Assembly: GCA_964544265.1 (NCBI GenBank)
Contig: CAZJBD010000001.1
Location: 1-64,000 of the forward strand
DNA from: JALHVH01 sp964544265
Lineage (GTDB): Bacteria; Acidobacteriota; Aminicenantia; Aminicenantales; Saccharicenantaceae
DNA length: 64,000 nucleotides
Direction of reading: 5' to 3'
Shown here one piece after another: positions 38,101 to 46,173 of the stretch. Positions within the stretch are counted from its first letter, which is position 1, and the number at the start of each line of letters is the position of its first letter. The translations under genes and the position numbers were made by a program. Under the pieces are notes generated by a model. That model did no database searches. It had not been told where the DNA came from and was given only the letters and a program-made list of their open reading frames with translations.

Positions 38101-38236
38101 AGATCGTCGGGAAATCGACGTCCGGGAACTGGCTGATGCCGATTCGGGAGGCCGCGACGGCGCCGAAGACGATCGTAGCTGCCATGAGCATCCAGGCCAG
38201 GACGGGCTTTCTAACACAAACTTCCGTGAGGTTCAT
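35168..38236 (-). CDS. RND efflux permease, HAE1 type
   Basis: Inner-membrane proton-driven drug/hydrophobe exporter of 1022 residues, the normal RND length. It has the FPDVDFP opening of HAE1 members, two large periplasmic loops, twelve membrane segments in two repeats, the proton-relay Asp pair in GIVVDDAIMVMENIFRHR (TM4) and the matching GIVKKNSIILVDYAN block in TM10. Third gene of a tolC-adaptor-permease operon, 24 bases after the adaptor. Substrates cannot be predicted. Confidence 0.95.
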   Translation of the reverse strand: MNLTEVCVRKPVLAWMLMAATIVFGAVAASRIGISQFPDVDFPTISVSVVWEGAAPEVVENDIVEPLEEALVQTEGLRTITSSSRMGSAYISIELDLSRNVDLALQDVQTKVSQAARRLPRDIDPPVISKSNPEDQPIMMVSMGGPFPPRVLSDYVQYGLKEKLQTIPGVGEITMMGVMTRNIRVWLDAAQLDEKGLTVSDVILALQREHVELPAGRLETPGREVNVRVLGEAVDLETLRHIVVRETGGSPIYLSDVSLVEDGFEDIRRMARINGVPAQGIGIKKQRGANAVAVAKAAKKAMTGYGKTLPEGMTINIVFDSTTFIEDSVKEIKLELFLSVILTALVCWMFLGSFSSTLNVILAIPMSLMGTIAIIYFLGFTFNTFTLLGLALAVGIVVDDAIMVMENIFRHREGGKALVPAALEGTHEIAFAALAATLAVVAIFVPVVFIKGIIGRFFLQFGITLCLAVLLSYVEAVTLAPARCSQFLKTSREGRSRMGLLMDNSFRKLEGIYSKVLHSSLRKPGLILILAVLLFAVSLVVLSILPAEFVPSQDLSRLSIRIQTAVGSDLTETDKLIKKAEDIVAARPEVTQLYGFIGGFGGSVNQGNLFVTIVPPKDRKLNQAQLSGILRRELNAIPGLRAVLQDLSQQGLTAQRGFPVEFSVRGSNWDQLVTESQTIMSRLQASGLVVDMDTDYQLGMPELRIEPDRAMAADIGVSIDDLATTLNALVGGVRVGKYSTGGRRIDVRLKLMASQRSRPEDIARLQVRTRQGELVPLSSLVTSKERPALQAITRRDRERAITIYANVAPGHAQNEAIKYVESLGKDMPVGYRVVLSGASVAFRESMSSLVFAMFLGIAIAYMILASQFNSYKDPITIITILPLSIAGAAFALLITRQSLNIFSMIGLLLLMGIVKKNSIILVDYANAFKAKGFSPRESMEKAGPIRLRPILMTAVATLMAAIPPALGLGSGSEIRTPMAIAVIGGLVLSTALSLVVVPAFYVIAEKVRVKRKNKAGSDQESK

Positions 38237-38260
38237 AAGCGGGGTCCTCTCAATTCAACC

Positions 38261-39421
38261 TTAGTTTCGGACCGGTTGGGCTTGGACCTTCTCAGGGGCC
38301 GTTGAGATGCGGACGGGAGCCCCGTCACGCAGGGCTTCGGCTCCGCGGATAACCAGGGCCTCTCCGGGCTTGAGGCCGGAAAGGACCTCGACCTGGCCGT
38401 CTGCCGTCCTCATGCCGAGGGCCAGGATGCGCTCCACGGCCGCGTCGTTTTGGACGACGTAGGCAATAAACCCTTTGTCGCTGGCTCGGATAGCGGTCTG
38501 AGGGATGACCGGGGACATTTTCTCGCTGCTCACCGGAACCGTAATCTCGGCGAAGGAGCCGGGCCGCAGGGCATCGTCATAGGAATCTTTGACCTCCGCG
38601 GTCACGGGAACGAGCCGGGTGCCTTCGTCTGCCGACTCGGCGATATGGACGATCTTCGAGCTGAACACCCGTTCGTCGTTCCGGATCTTGAAGTTGGCCG
38701 GCATGCCGATGCGGAACTGAGCGGCGTCCCGCTCGGGGACCTTAAAGCGGAGGAGCAAGGGGTCGCGCCGGACGAGGGTTGCCAGGACCGTTCCCGTCTC
38801 AACGTACATACCGGTCTGGACCGTCCGGGTCTGGAGGATCCCCGAATAAGGCGCCCGGACATAGGCATCATGCAGGTTGAGGGTGGCTTGGTTGAGGGCG
38901 GCCTTCGTCTGAGCGACGTCCGACTTTGCCAGGAGGACGCGGGTCCGCCAGGTCTCGAGTTCTTCTCCGGGGATCAGACCGGGATTCTGGTTGATGACGG
39001 TCTCTCGCCTCTTGAGGCCGGCTTCGGCGTCAGCCTGGGAGGCCACGGCTTTCTCGTAAGCGGCTTGGGCTGCTTCGACCGCCAGCTTATAGCGTTCGGG
39101 TTCGATCTCGACGAGGACCTGGTCGACTTTGGCGTAGCTGCCTTCTGAGAAGAGGACGCGGTCCACGACACCCGATACCCGGGCCGTGACCTGGACTTTT
39201 TCGAAAGCGTCTACCGAGCCCACCGCATTAACGCTATAGGTCAGGGACTTGAGTTCGACAGTCTGGGTCTCGACCGGAAAGGTGATCTTGGAGCGGTCGA
39301 AAAGCGAGGTCTGCTTTCTTCTGGGCTCCTGCGACGCTCCGCCGCCTTTCTTGCAGCGGGCCGAAATCAGGACCAGGAGGAACGACAGGCAGGCCAGTAT
39401 GAGAACAAATTTCTTCTTCAC
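38261..39421 (-). CDS. RND periplasmic adaptor (membrane fusion protein)
   Basis: 386 residues linking permease and TolC. The N terminus has a hydrophobic export segment ending LISARC; the Arg before Cys makes it a poor lipobox, so lipidation is doubtful. Hairpin and barrel domains are typical: VQVTARVSGVVDRVLFSEGS, a coiled-coil hairpin around residues 110-165, and YVRAPYSGILQTRTVQTG. The GTG start overlaps the TolC stop as GTGA, so translation is coupled. Confidence 0.93.
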   Translation of the reverse strand: MKKKFVLILACLSFLLVLISARCKKGGGASQEPRRKQTSLFDRSKITFPVETQTVELKSLTYSVNAVGSVDAFEKVQVTARVSGVVDRVLFSEGSYAKVDQVLVEIEPERYKLAVEAAQAAYEKAVASQADAEAGLKRRETVINQNPGLIPGEELETWRTRVLLAKSDVAQTKAALNQATLNLHDAYVRAPYSGILQTRTVQTGMYVETGTVLATLVRRDPLLLRFKVPERDAAQFRIGMPANFKIRNDERVFSSKIVHIAESADEGTRLVPVTAEVKDSYDDALRPGSFAEITVPVSSEKMSPVIPQTAIRASDKGFIAYVVQNDAAVERILALGMRTADGQVEVLSGLKPGEALVIRGAEALRDGAPVRISTAPEKVQAQPVRN

Positions 39422-40764
39422 AGCTTAGGCTCCTTGCCGAACGGGTCCAGCCCGAGTGCGGCTTCAAGATTGAGATAGGAAATCCCCAGGCCGTAGCGCT
39501 CCCGGACAAGCGCGACCTCGGCTTCAAACAGGCGGACGTTGGCGTCCGCGACCTGAAGCGCGGTGCTTAGCCCCTGCCGGTAAAGCTCGGCGGTTTCGGC
39601 GGCGTTCCTCTTGGCGACTTCGTGGGCGATCGCGGCCTGCTTTAGGGCGGCCCTCTGGTTCGCCAAGGAGACTTGCGAATCGCGGACATCAAGCTCCACG
39701 CGCCTCATGGTCGTCCTAACATCGAGGTCGGCTAGAATAGCCTGGGCCTTGCGCTCCCGATAGTCGGCGCTCCGGCTGAAGCCGTCAAAAACAGCCCAGG
39801 TAAGATTCAAGCCCAGGTTCCAGTTGGTCGCCCGTCCGGTCAGCCCGGCTTCGTTTGTATATCTGTACTGACCGCTAAAACTCAAGGTGGGCAGCCACTT
39901 AAGAGTGGGCTCGATCGTCAGGGCGTGCTGGGCTTTGGCATGGTATCTCAAGGCCCCTAGATCAAGACGCCTGTCCTGGGCCTGGGTGACCAACGCCTCA
40001 ACGGCTACCTGGTCGGCTTCAGCCGCGGCCTGGAGCAGAAACTCCGGGACCTTGAGCTTGGTCGAAGAGGCGATAATGTCATCTAAGAGATAGCCCAGTT
40101 GGAGATAGGTCGTTTCGACCTGTCCTTGGACTTGAGTAACGCCCATCTCCGCCGTGGCGAATTCCAGCTCGGCCCGAGTGACGTCATTGATGGAAACCAG
40201 GCCGGCCGCGTAACGAGCCTTGGCGGCATCCAGGGCTTGCTTGGCGTAATCATAGCGGTGCCGGGATGCCTCCAGGACCTGGCCCGTGCTCAGCGTCATA
40301 AGGAAGGCATTGCCTACCTCGAAAGCCAGTTGGCGCTTGCTCTCGGCCGAGGCATAGCGTTGGGCATTCCTTTCTGAATTAGCCTGCAAGAGGGCCGGGA
40401 GGCTGCGTGAGTCGAAGATAGTCAGGTTAAGCTGCGCGACTCCGGCCAGGGCATCGAATTTCTGGATGACGATTCTGGTGTCGCCAACCGTCCTCGAAAC
40501 CTCGAAGGGGCGACGGGTGTAAGTCCCTGTGGCGTTCAGCGTTGGCAGGAAATATGACCGGGCTCGAACAACCCGGGCTGCGGCCTCATTCATTTGCTCG
40601 TCTGCGGCAAGAGCCCGCTCGTTCCGGGCCAAAGCCCGCTCGATGGCCGCTTCCAAGGTCAGACCCTCCTGGGCTCGCCCCGTAATAGGGAAAAGCAGGA
40701 GGACTAGGACTGCGACAATCTTCCCGCTGGCCGTCTTTTTCAGCAGATTCTCTTTTTTTCTCAT
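39418..40764 (-). CDS. TolC-family outer-membrane efflux protein
   Basis: About 448 residues with signal peptide (IVAVLVLLLFPITGRAQ). The two tandem helical repeats of the TolC fold are present: LTLEAAIERALARN and the second around LTWAVFDGF. It forms the outer-membrane exit duct for the downstream RND pump. First gene of the operon. The ATG at 40764 is preferred to a GTG at 40773; neither has a strong ribosome binding site. Confidence 0.92.
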   Translation of the reverse strand: MRKKENLLKKTASGKIVAVLVLLLFPITGRAQEGLTLEAAIERALARNERALAADEQMNEAAARVVRARSYFLPTLNATGTYTRRPFEVSRTVGDTRIVIQKFDALAGVAQLNLTIFDSRSLPALLQANSERNAQRYASAESKRQLAFEVGNAFLMTLSTGQVLEASRHRYDYAKQALDAAKARYAAGLVSINDVTRAELEFATAEMGVTQVQGQVETTYLQLGYLLDDIIASSTKLKVPEFLLQAAAEADQVAVEALVTQAQDRRLDLGALRYHAKAQHALTIEPTLKWLPTLSFSGQYRYTNEAGLTGRATNWNLGLNLTWAVFDGFSRSADYRERKAQAILADLDVRTTMRRVELDVRDSQVSLANQRAALKQAAIAHEVAKRNAAETAELYRQGLSTALQVADANVRLFEAEVALVRERYGLGISYLNLEAALGLDPFGKEPKL

Positions 40765-40800
40765 CGCGGGCACTCATTTGAGGACAAAATATAACTCAAC

Positions 40801-40829
40801 ATCATAGTTTAGACGACAAATCTTGTCAA
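40801..40829 (-). promoter_or_regulatory. Strong promoter of the RND efflux operon
   Basis: Minus strand: consensus TTGACA (40829-40824), 17-base spacer, TATGAT (40806-40801). Transcription should begin near 40794, giving a leader of about 30 bases. No operator palindrome was seen beside it. Confidence 0.7.
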
Positions 40830-40876
40830 AACTTCCAGGAGATAAAAAGGAGAGAGGGAGGCTTCAAGCCGCTGGC

Positions 40877-41521
40877 TCAGAGCCGGCGGAAGATAAGCAT
40901 AAGGACCAAGGAAAGGGTAACCGCGATTGCCGGGGCCGGCAGCTTAGCCCATTTTACGCTTTCCCGCATCCTCTCTCCGGCACGGAGTCCCAGCGGGACG
41001 CTGAGGAGCGAAATGCCGATGGCCGGGATCGCGTAATACCATGCCAGAGGGGTCGTGGTCCCTGGGACCAGGCAGGCGGCCGTGCCGGTCGCGAATCTGA
41101 CCAGAGGAAACGTCGCAGCTGCGATGAGCGCCGCAGCTCCTCCCCAAACGGTCCGTCCGGCCGCCCGGCGTTTCCATGCCTCTTTGAGGATGACTGCAAC
41201 AACGACGAAAGCCGATCCCTCGAGGATGAACGCGAAGACCGGATTGGCGATGGCTCCGTCCTTGAGCGGAAGCGACAGAAGAACGGCGTCGAACATTTTG
41301 AACAAAACTGCCATGGCGACGATAAGTCCGGCGCTCAAGGCTTTCCTGTCTGCGGCCCAGGCCGCGGCGATAAAGAAGAAAGCTATTCCGGTCATCACCG
41401 AGCCCGATATCGACGACGCGCAGGCGTGGAGGGTGGCCCCCAGGAGGCATTCCGAGAGTCCCCAGACGGCCCCTAACAAGATGACGATGCCGAAGTTCCT
41501 TCGGCCCTTCGTTTCTTCCAT
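40877..41521 (-). CDS. Multi-pass membrane protein in the molybdenum hydroxylase operon
   Basis: 214 residues with about six hydrophobic segments, for example FGIVILLGAVWGLSECLLGA, GIAFFFIAAAWAA and VAVTLSLVLMLIF-like stretch at the end. It ends in basic residues. No family recognised; the size and layout resemble small substrate-binding membrane components of transporters, but this is a guess. AAGGAG lies 6 bases before ATG 41521; an ATG at 41545 would overlap the hydroxylase stop as ATGA but has no ribosome binding site. It is the last gene of the hydroxylase operon. Confidence 0.7.
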   Translation of the reverse strand: MEETKGRRNFGIVILLGAVWGLSECLLGATLHACASSISGSVMTGIAFFFIAAAWAADRKALSAGLIVAMAVLFKMFDAVLLSLPLKDGAIANPVFAFILEGSAFVVVAVILKEAWKRRAAGRTVWGGAAALIAAATFPLVRFATGTAACLVPGTTTPLAWYYAIPAIGISLLSVPLGLRAGERMRESVKWAKLPAPAIAVTLSLVLMLIFRRL

Positions 41522-41541
41522 CTTTTGCTCCTTCGCTCGAT

Positions 41542-43689
41542 TCATCCGGCCGCTGTCCCGGCCAGGGCGGCTTTCACGCGCTCCGGGGTCATGGGCAACT
41601 GGAACAATCTGGCCCCTGTCGCGTCAAATACGGCGTTAGCCAGAACGGCGCCCATGTTGATGATGGCCGGTTCGCCGCATCCCGACGGCGGGAGTTCGTT
41701 GTTCTCGATAAGCAAGGCTTCGATCTTCGGTAGCCAGGAGAACCGCGGGATCTCGTAGGTGTCGAAATTGAGATCCAGGACCGAGCGCCCTTTGAAATGG
41801 ACCTCTTCGGTCAGGGCGTAGCCGAGGCCCATCATAATGCAGCCTTCGATCTGGATTTTTGCCCCCTCGGGGTTGATGATCTGGCCCATGTCCTGGGCGC
41901 ATACGACGCGCTTGACCTTGATCTCACCCTTCGTCTTGTCGACCTCGACCTCGGCGGCGGTCGCGACGTATGTTCCTAAATAATCTGAACAGACGATGGC
42001 CCACCCCCTTCCGCTCGGCGATTTGGCTGGTTTCCAGCCGAAAGCCTCTGCGGCAACCCCAAGGACCTTCTTCATCCGAGGATCGGCCAGGTTCTTTATC
42101 CGGAACTCGAGTGGATCCATGCCTGCCTTCACGGCCATGATGTCGATCTGCGACTCGCGGGCAAACACGTTGGTGTTGGAGCCGGGCGCGCGCCAGGCCC
42201 CGACGGAAAACGGGTGGGCGCCTCCTCCTCCTCCCCACTCGCCGCGCGAGGCTGTCCGGTGATGAGGGATGTCGTAAAACTGGGGCGAGCTTCTGTCCCC
42301 GGCGAAATAGACATCGTAGTCCCAGAAGACGATCTTGCCCGAGGCATCGGTCCCGGACCTTATCTTCACGATAGCCGCCGGACGGAAGGTGTCGTTGAAG
42401 AACTCGTCGGCCCGGCTCCAGGCGACTTGGACGGGTTTCCCGGTGAATTTGGCCAGCCGGGCAGCCTGGACGGCCTGCCTGTTCATGGTCTTGCCGCCGA
42501 ACCCTCCCCCGACGAAGGGAGTGATGACCCGGACGCGCTCGGGCGGCAGGCCCAGCGCCTGGGCAATCTCATCCTTGGCCCGGAAAGGCGTCTGGGTCGA
42601 GGGCCAGACCGTGGCCTTCTCTCCATCAACCTTGGCCGTGGCGGTGTGGGTTTCGATGGCGGCGTGAGCGACGTAGCCGTTGAGATAGGTCTCATTAAAG
42701 ATCGTCGCCGCAAGCGACTCCCCTTGCTTGAGATCGCCTCCTTGGGCGACGACTTTTGCTTCAGGAGCGACGGAGAGCAGGTGTTCGAAAATCGTCTTGT
42801 CATCGAGCTTCGTTTCCGGGATATCATATTCGACCTTGAGCAGGGAAAGGGCCTCCTCCGCTGTATCCGGATATTCGTGAAGGACGGCGACGAGGTCGCC
42901 ATCCTGGACGACCGTAACACCAGCCAGCTTTTCGGCTTCAGACGTGTCGAGCTTTTTCAGCGTGGCTCCGTGGGCGGGAGGCCTGAGGACCTTGGCATGT
43001 AGCATCTCCGGCAGGCGGATGTCGCCCGCGAAGACGGCCTTTCCGGTGACCTTGTCGCGCGCGTCACGGCGGAGGAACGGTTTACCCATGACCTTCCATT
43101 CCTCAACCGGCTTGGGAGACGGCTTGGGAACGAGGTGTCTCTCGATCTTTTTCCCTGCCGCGAGCTCGGCATAGGTCGTTTTGTTTATGGGGCGGCCCTT
43201 TTCAATGACGACCCCGTCCTTGACGGCCAACCGGTTGACCGGCGACTTGAGCTTCTCCGCCGCCAGTTCGAGCAGGACACCCCTAGCCTCCGCCGCCGCC
43301 GCCCGCAGGGCAGGACCAAAATAGCGGGTCGTCATGGACCCGAACGTGCCCATGTCGTAAGGACAGAGGTCCGTGTCGCCCATAACCATATCTACCGAAT
43401 CGATCGAGACATCCAGCTCGTCGGCCAGCATCTGGGGCAGGGAGGTGATCGGACCCTGGCCCATCTCGATTTTGCCGGTGTAGCAGGTGACGCGGCCGTC
43501 CTCTCCGATCCTGAGATAGGCGTTGAAGTCCTCCGGATAGCTGATGCTCCTGCGCCGTCCGCTTTCCTGGAGGGCGGAGGCCTCGCCGAGGGAAACGGCG
43601 ATGACGACCCCCCCGCCCACAAGCTTCATGAAGTCCCGGCGGCCGAGGGAGAAATCTTTTACGAATTCATCGAGCTCATCTGTTTTCAT
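41542..43689 (-). CDS. Molybdopterin-binding subunit, xanthine dehydrogenase family (IorB-like)
   Basis: Large catalytic subunit of a molybdenum hydroxylase, 715 residues. The N terminus has LGRRDFMK and a hydrophobic stretch, a Tat signal, so the holoenzyme is exported. Molybdopterin-binding motifs are GGGFGGKT and the KIEMGQGPIT block; the catalytic Glu is in SGCGEPAI near the C terminus. It lacks an FAD domain, and none is encoded nearby, so electrons probably leave through the iron-sulphur subunit to a cytochrome or quinone, as in isoquinoline oxidoreductase and aldehyde dehydrogenases of this family. GGAAGGAG precedes ATG 43689. Confidence 0.9.
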   Translation of the reverse strand: MKTDELDEFVKDFSLGRRDFMKLVGGGVVIAVSLGEASALQESGRRRSISYPEDFNAYLRIGEDGRVTCYTGKIEMGQGPITSLPQMLADELDVSIDSVDMVMGDTDLCPYDMGTFGSMTTRYFGPALRAAAAEARGVLLELAAEKLKSPVNRLAVKDGVVIEKGRPINKTTYAELAAGKKIERHLVPKPSPKPVEEWKVMGKPFLRRDARDKVTGKAVFAGDIRLPEMLHAKVLRPPAHGATLKKLDTSEAEKLAGVTVVQDGDLVAVLHEYPDTAEEALSLLKVEYDIPETKLDDKTIFEHLLSVAPEAKVVAQGGDLKQGESLAATIFNETYLNGYVAHAAIETHTATAKVDGEKATVWPSTQTPFRAKDEIAQALGLPPERVRVITPFVGGGFGGKTMNRQAVQAARLAKFTGKPVQVAWSRADEFFNDTFRPAAIVKIRSGTDASGKIVFWDYDVYFAGDRSSPQFYDIPHHRTASRGEWGGGGGAHPFSVGAWRAPGSNTNVFARESQIDIMAVKAGMDPLEFRIKNLADPRMKKVLGVAAEAFGWKPAKSPSGRGWAIVCSDYLGTYVATAAEVEVDKTKGEIKVKRVVCAQDMGQIINPEGAKIQIEGCIMMGLGYALTEEVHFKGRSVLDLNFDTYEIPRFSWLPKIEALLIENNELPPSGCGEPAIINMGAVLANAVFDATGARLFQLPMTPERVKAALAGTAAG

Positions 43690-44164
43690 GGCGGGCTCCT
43701 TCCATAGTCCCGGCCGCGTCCAGGACCGCTTTAACGATGCGGTCGTGGGCCCCGCAGCGACAGAGGTTTCCTTCGAGGGCGTCCCGGACGTCGCTTTCTT
43801 CCGGCCTCGGATTCTTGAGAAGCAAGGCGTGGGCTGCGAGGACCAGGCCCGGAGTGCAGTAGCCGCATTGGATGGCGTCATGTTTGATGAAGGACCCCTG
43901 CAGTCGATCGAGCCGTTCGCCCTTCGCCAGCCCTTCGATCGTCAGGACCTTTTTCCCCTCGACGTCCTTGAGCGGGAACTGACAAGAGCGAACCGGCTCG
44001 CCGTCGACGATGACCGTGCAGGCGCCGCAGAAGCCCTCCCCGCATCCGTATTTCGTCCCGGTCAGACCGAGGTCCGTCCTGAGGATCCAAAGGAGCATCC
44101 GGTCCCCGTTCCCGACCAAGTTAACGGATTTGCCGTTCAACGTGAATCGGATCGTTTGTTTCAT
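43676..44164 (-). CDS. [2Fe-2S] subunit of the molybdenum hydroxylase
   Basis: 162 residues with two iron-sulphur sites: a plant-type ferredoxin cluster at Cys41, Cys46, Cys49 and Cys61 (CGEGFCGAC), and the helical second cluster at Cys100, Cys103, Cys135 and Cys137 (CGYC, CRC). It passes electrons from the molybdenum centre. AGGGGA precedes ATG 44164. Its stop overlaps the large-subunit start by 14 bases. No signal peptide, so it is likely exported as a complex with the Tat-bearing large subunit. Confidence 0.93.
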   Translation of the reverse strand: MKQTIRFTLNGKSVNLVGNGDRMLLWILRTDLGLTGTKYGCGEGFCGACTVIVDGEPVRSCQFPLKDVEGKKVLTIEGLAKGERLDRLQGSFIKHDAIQCGYCTPGLVLAAHALLLKNPRPEESDVRDALEGNLCRCGAHDRIVKAVLDAAGTMEGARHENR

Positions 44165-44528
44165 GGTTGATCCCCTTTTTCCAGAGTTCAACATTGGGCT
44201 CTTGTTTTGAAAAGATCCGTGATGCAAGCAACCCTCTTCCTCTTTGTTTATTATAACAAAGAACCGGTCACTTTTTCGTTTTTTTTGTGTTTCCTTTTCA
44301 TTCATGCGGCCTTATGTTACCTAATTATTACGAACGCAATACAATAATCTTCAATGCCCCCAACTTTCATTACAGCGAAGGGCTAAGAACCTCTGGAGTG
44401 GGGGCTCTGAGACCGTGCGTGTCGCCGCGAGAGACGCAACGGGATGAGTTCCCCGGGGTTGGGTGCAGACTATTTAGGTCGTTTGTATTAATATTATTGA
44501 AGAAGAACCAAATAAATAGGCAAGGAAT
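44165..44528. other. Divergent regulatory gap of the molybdenum hydroxylase locus
   Basis: A 364-base AT-rich gap between the small-subunit gene and xdhC. It contains the palindrome at 44241-44262 and, near xdhC, AT-rich hexamers such as TAATAT (44489-44494) without a matching -35 box. No gene, RNA or repeat was recognised. Confidence 0.6.
44241..44262. promoter_or_regulatory. Operator-like palindrome over a -10 box
   Basis: TCTTTGTT, spacer TATTAT, AACAAAGA: a perfect 8-bp inverted repeat. On the minus strand it encloses a perfect TATAAT (44255-44250) for the small-subunit gene. A protein binding it would block that promoter. The family of regulator is unknown. Confidence 0.5.
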
Positions 44529-45572
44529 ATGGGAATGCCGCATATTTATGCGAGGATCTCTGAGCTTCTTAAAAAGAAAAAGCGTTTCGCCTTGGCTGTC
44601 GTGCTGGAAGCGAAGGGTTCCGCTCCCCAGGTAGCCGGAGCCTCCGCGCTGTTTACGTCAAAAAAGCTCTTGGATGGGACGGTGGGAGGCGGGGCGGTGG
44701 AAGCCGACGTCGGGAGAAAAGCGGCCTCCGCGCTCCAGAAGTTCGCACCCCTCGTTGCCGAATACAGCTTGAAAGGAAAGACTGCGGGGGAGAGCGGAAT
44801 GTGCGGCGGCCAAATGAGAGTCCTTATCGACCCCAGTCCGGAAAAGCATAGGGACGTCTTCGCCAAGTTGGCACGCTCTCTCGAAGTGGGGAAGGCGGGT
44901 GTCCTGGCGACGATGGCGATCGTCGATTCCGGAGGCCGAATCACCCTGAAGCGGGACTGGATTGCGGCGGGGGCTCGTTCGCCCCTTGAAAACGAGATCG
45001 TCGATTCATTTTCCGACGGCCTGCCCCGGCTGGCAAAGTTCCGCGGTGGGGAGGACTTTTTGTTTATAGAACCGGTCTTTTCTCCGTCGCAGCTGGTCAT
45101 TGCGGGCGCCGGACATATCGGGCGCGCCGTAGCCCATCTCGGCAGCCTCTTGGATTTCGAGGTCACGGCGATCGATGACCGGAGCGAGTTCGCCAACCGA
45201 AAGAATATTCCGGACGCCGATCGTATCATCCGGGCGGACTTTGCCGAGGCGCTCGGAAATTTTCCTTTCACCCAGAACGTCTATATCGTAATCGCCACCC
45301 GTGGTCACGAGCACGATGCCCAAGCCCTGCGGGCCTGCATCCGTTCGAACGCGGGCTACATTGGTCTGGTCGGAAGCCGGACGAAGATCGCTCTCATGCG
45401 CGAGGTGTTCCTGGCCAAGCGATGGGCGACGGCCCTCGAGTTCGATCGCGTTCACGCCCCCGTCGGCCTTCCGATCGGCTCGAAGACGGTCCAGGAAATC
45501 GCCGTAAGCATCGCCGCCGAACTCGTTCGTGAGCGGTGGAGAAACCTGAGAAATAAAGGCCTGCTAAAGTGA
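44529..45572 (+). CDS. xdhC: XdhC-family molybdenum hydroxylase maturation protein
   Basis: 347 residues. The N-terminal XdhC/CoxI domain has VVLEAKGSAPQVAG and GTVGGGAVEA, and the C-terminal half is the Rossmann-like XdhC_C domain (IAGAGHIGRAVAHLG, then GYIGLVGSRTK and HAPVGLPIGSKT). It inserts or sulphurates the molybdenum cofactor of the adjacent hydroxylase. A second ATG at 44535 sits at better spacing (8 bases) from AAGGA and may be the true start. Confidence 0.92.
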   Translation: MGMPHIYARISELLKKKKRFALAVVLEAKGSAPQVAGASALFTSKKLLDGTVGGGAVEADVGRKAASALQKFAPLVAEYSLKGKTAGESGMCGGQMRVLIDPSPEKHRDVFAKLARSLEVGKAGVLATMAIVDSGGRITLKRDWIAAGARSPLENEIVDSFSDGLPRLAKFRGGEDFLFIEPVFSPSQLVIAGAGHIGRAVAHLGSLLDFEVTAIDDRSEFANRKNIPDADRIIRADFAEALGNFPFTQNVYIVIATRGHEHDAQALRACIRSNAGYIGLVGSRTKIALMREVFLAKRWATALEFDRVHAPVGLPIGSKTVQEIAVSIAAELVRERWRNLRNKGLLK

Positions 45573-46168
45573 TCCAGGCCATTATCCTGGCGGCGGGAAA
45601 ATCCGAACGGATGGGGAGACCGAAACCTCTCCTGCCATGGGGGAGGCGGACGCTCATCGAGGCGACGATCGACGGCATCTCCCGGTCCCTCGCGGACGGA
45701 ATCCTTGTTGTCCTTGGCGCGGCTCGTGACGAGATCGAAACGGTCATCGCTGAATATCCCGTCGGCCGGGTGTTCAATCCGGATTTTGGGCTGGGCATGC
45801 TGTCGTCTATCCAAAGGGGACTTGAGGCCGTCTCTCGTGACGCCCGGGCGGTCATTTTTTTTCTCGGCGATCAGCCGCCCCCTCGCCCGGCGACGATCAA
45901 CAGGCTCGTCCGTGCTTACGAAACAACGGGAAGGGGGATCGTCCTTCCGGTTCACCTAGGCCGCCGCGGCCACCCGGTCCTTATCGATATTAAATACAAG
46001 GACGAGATCGGGGGCCTGGATCCGGAAATCGGTCTCAGGCAGCTCTTGCGCGATCACCCCGAAGATGTCTTCGAAATGAGGACCGAATCCCCGTGGGTCA
46101 TCTATGACATCGATACGCTGGAGGACTACGATCGGGCGCTTAGGTCACGACGCGGTCGGCGAGAATGA
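45569..46168 (+). CDS. mocA: Molybdenum cofactor cytidylyltransferase (MocA-like)
   Basis: 199 residues with the MobA/MocA nucleotidyltransferase fold: IILAAGKSERMGRPKPLLP for nucleotide binding and FLGDQPP for metal. Transfers CMP (or GMP) to molybdopterin; the partner hydroxylase and XdhC argue for the cytidine form. Its GTG overlaps the xdhC stop as GTGA, so both are coupled. It ends 6 bases from the convergent hrpA 3' end. Confidence 0.9.
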   Translation: MIQAIILAAGKSERMGRPKPLLPWGRRTLIEATIDGISRSLADGILVVLGAARDEIETVIAEYPVGRVFNPDFGLGMLSSIQRGLEAVSRDARAVIFFLGDQPPPRPATINRLVRAYETTGRGIVLPVHLGRRGHPVLIDIKYKDEIGGLDPEIGLRQLLRDHPEDVFEMRTESPWVIYDIDTLEDYDRALRSRRGRRE

Positions 46169-46173
46169 CGGAG

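Noticed and set aside
38261..39421. Lipoprotein anchor for the RND adaptor
   Set aside because: Cys in LISARC is preceded by Arg, which does not fit the lipobox.
44287..44634. Open frame starting in the gap before xdhC
   Set aside because: It runs out of frame into xdhC, has no ribosome binding site and no family features.
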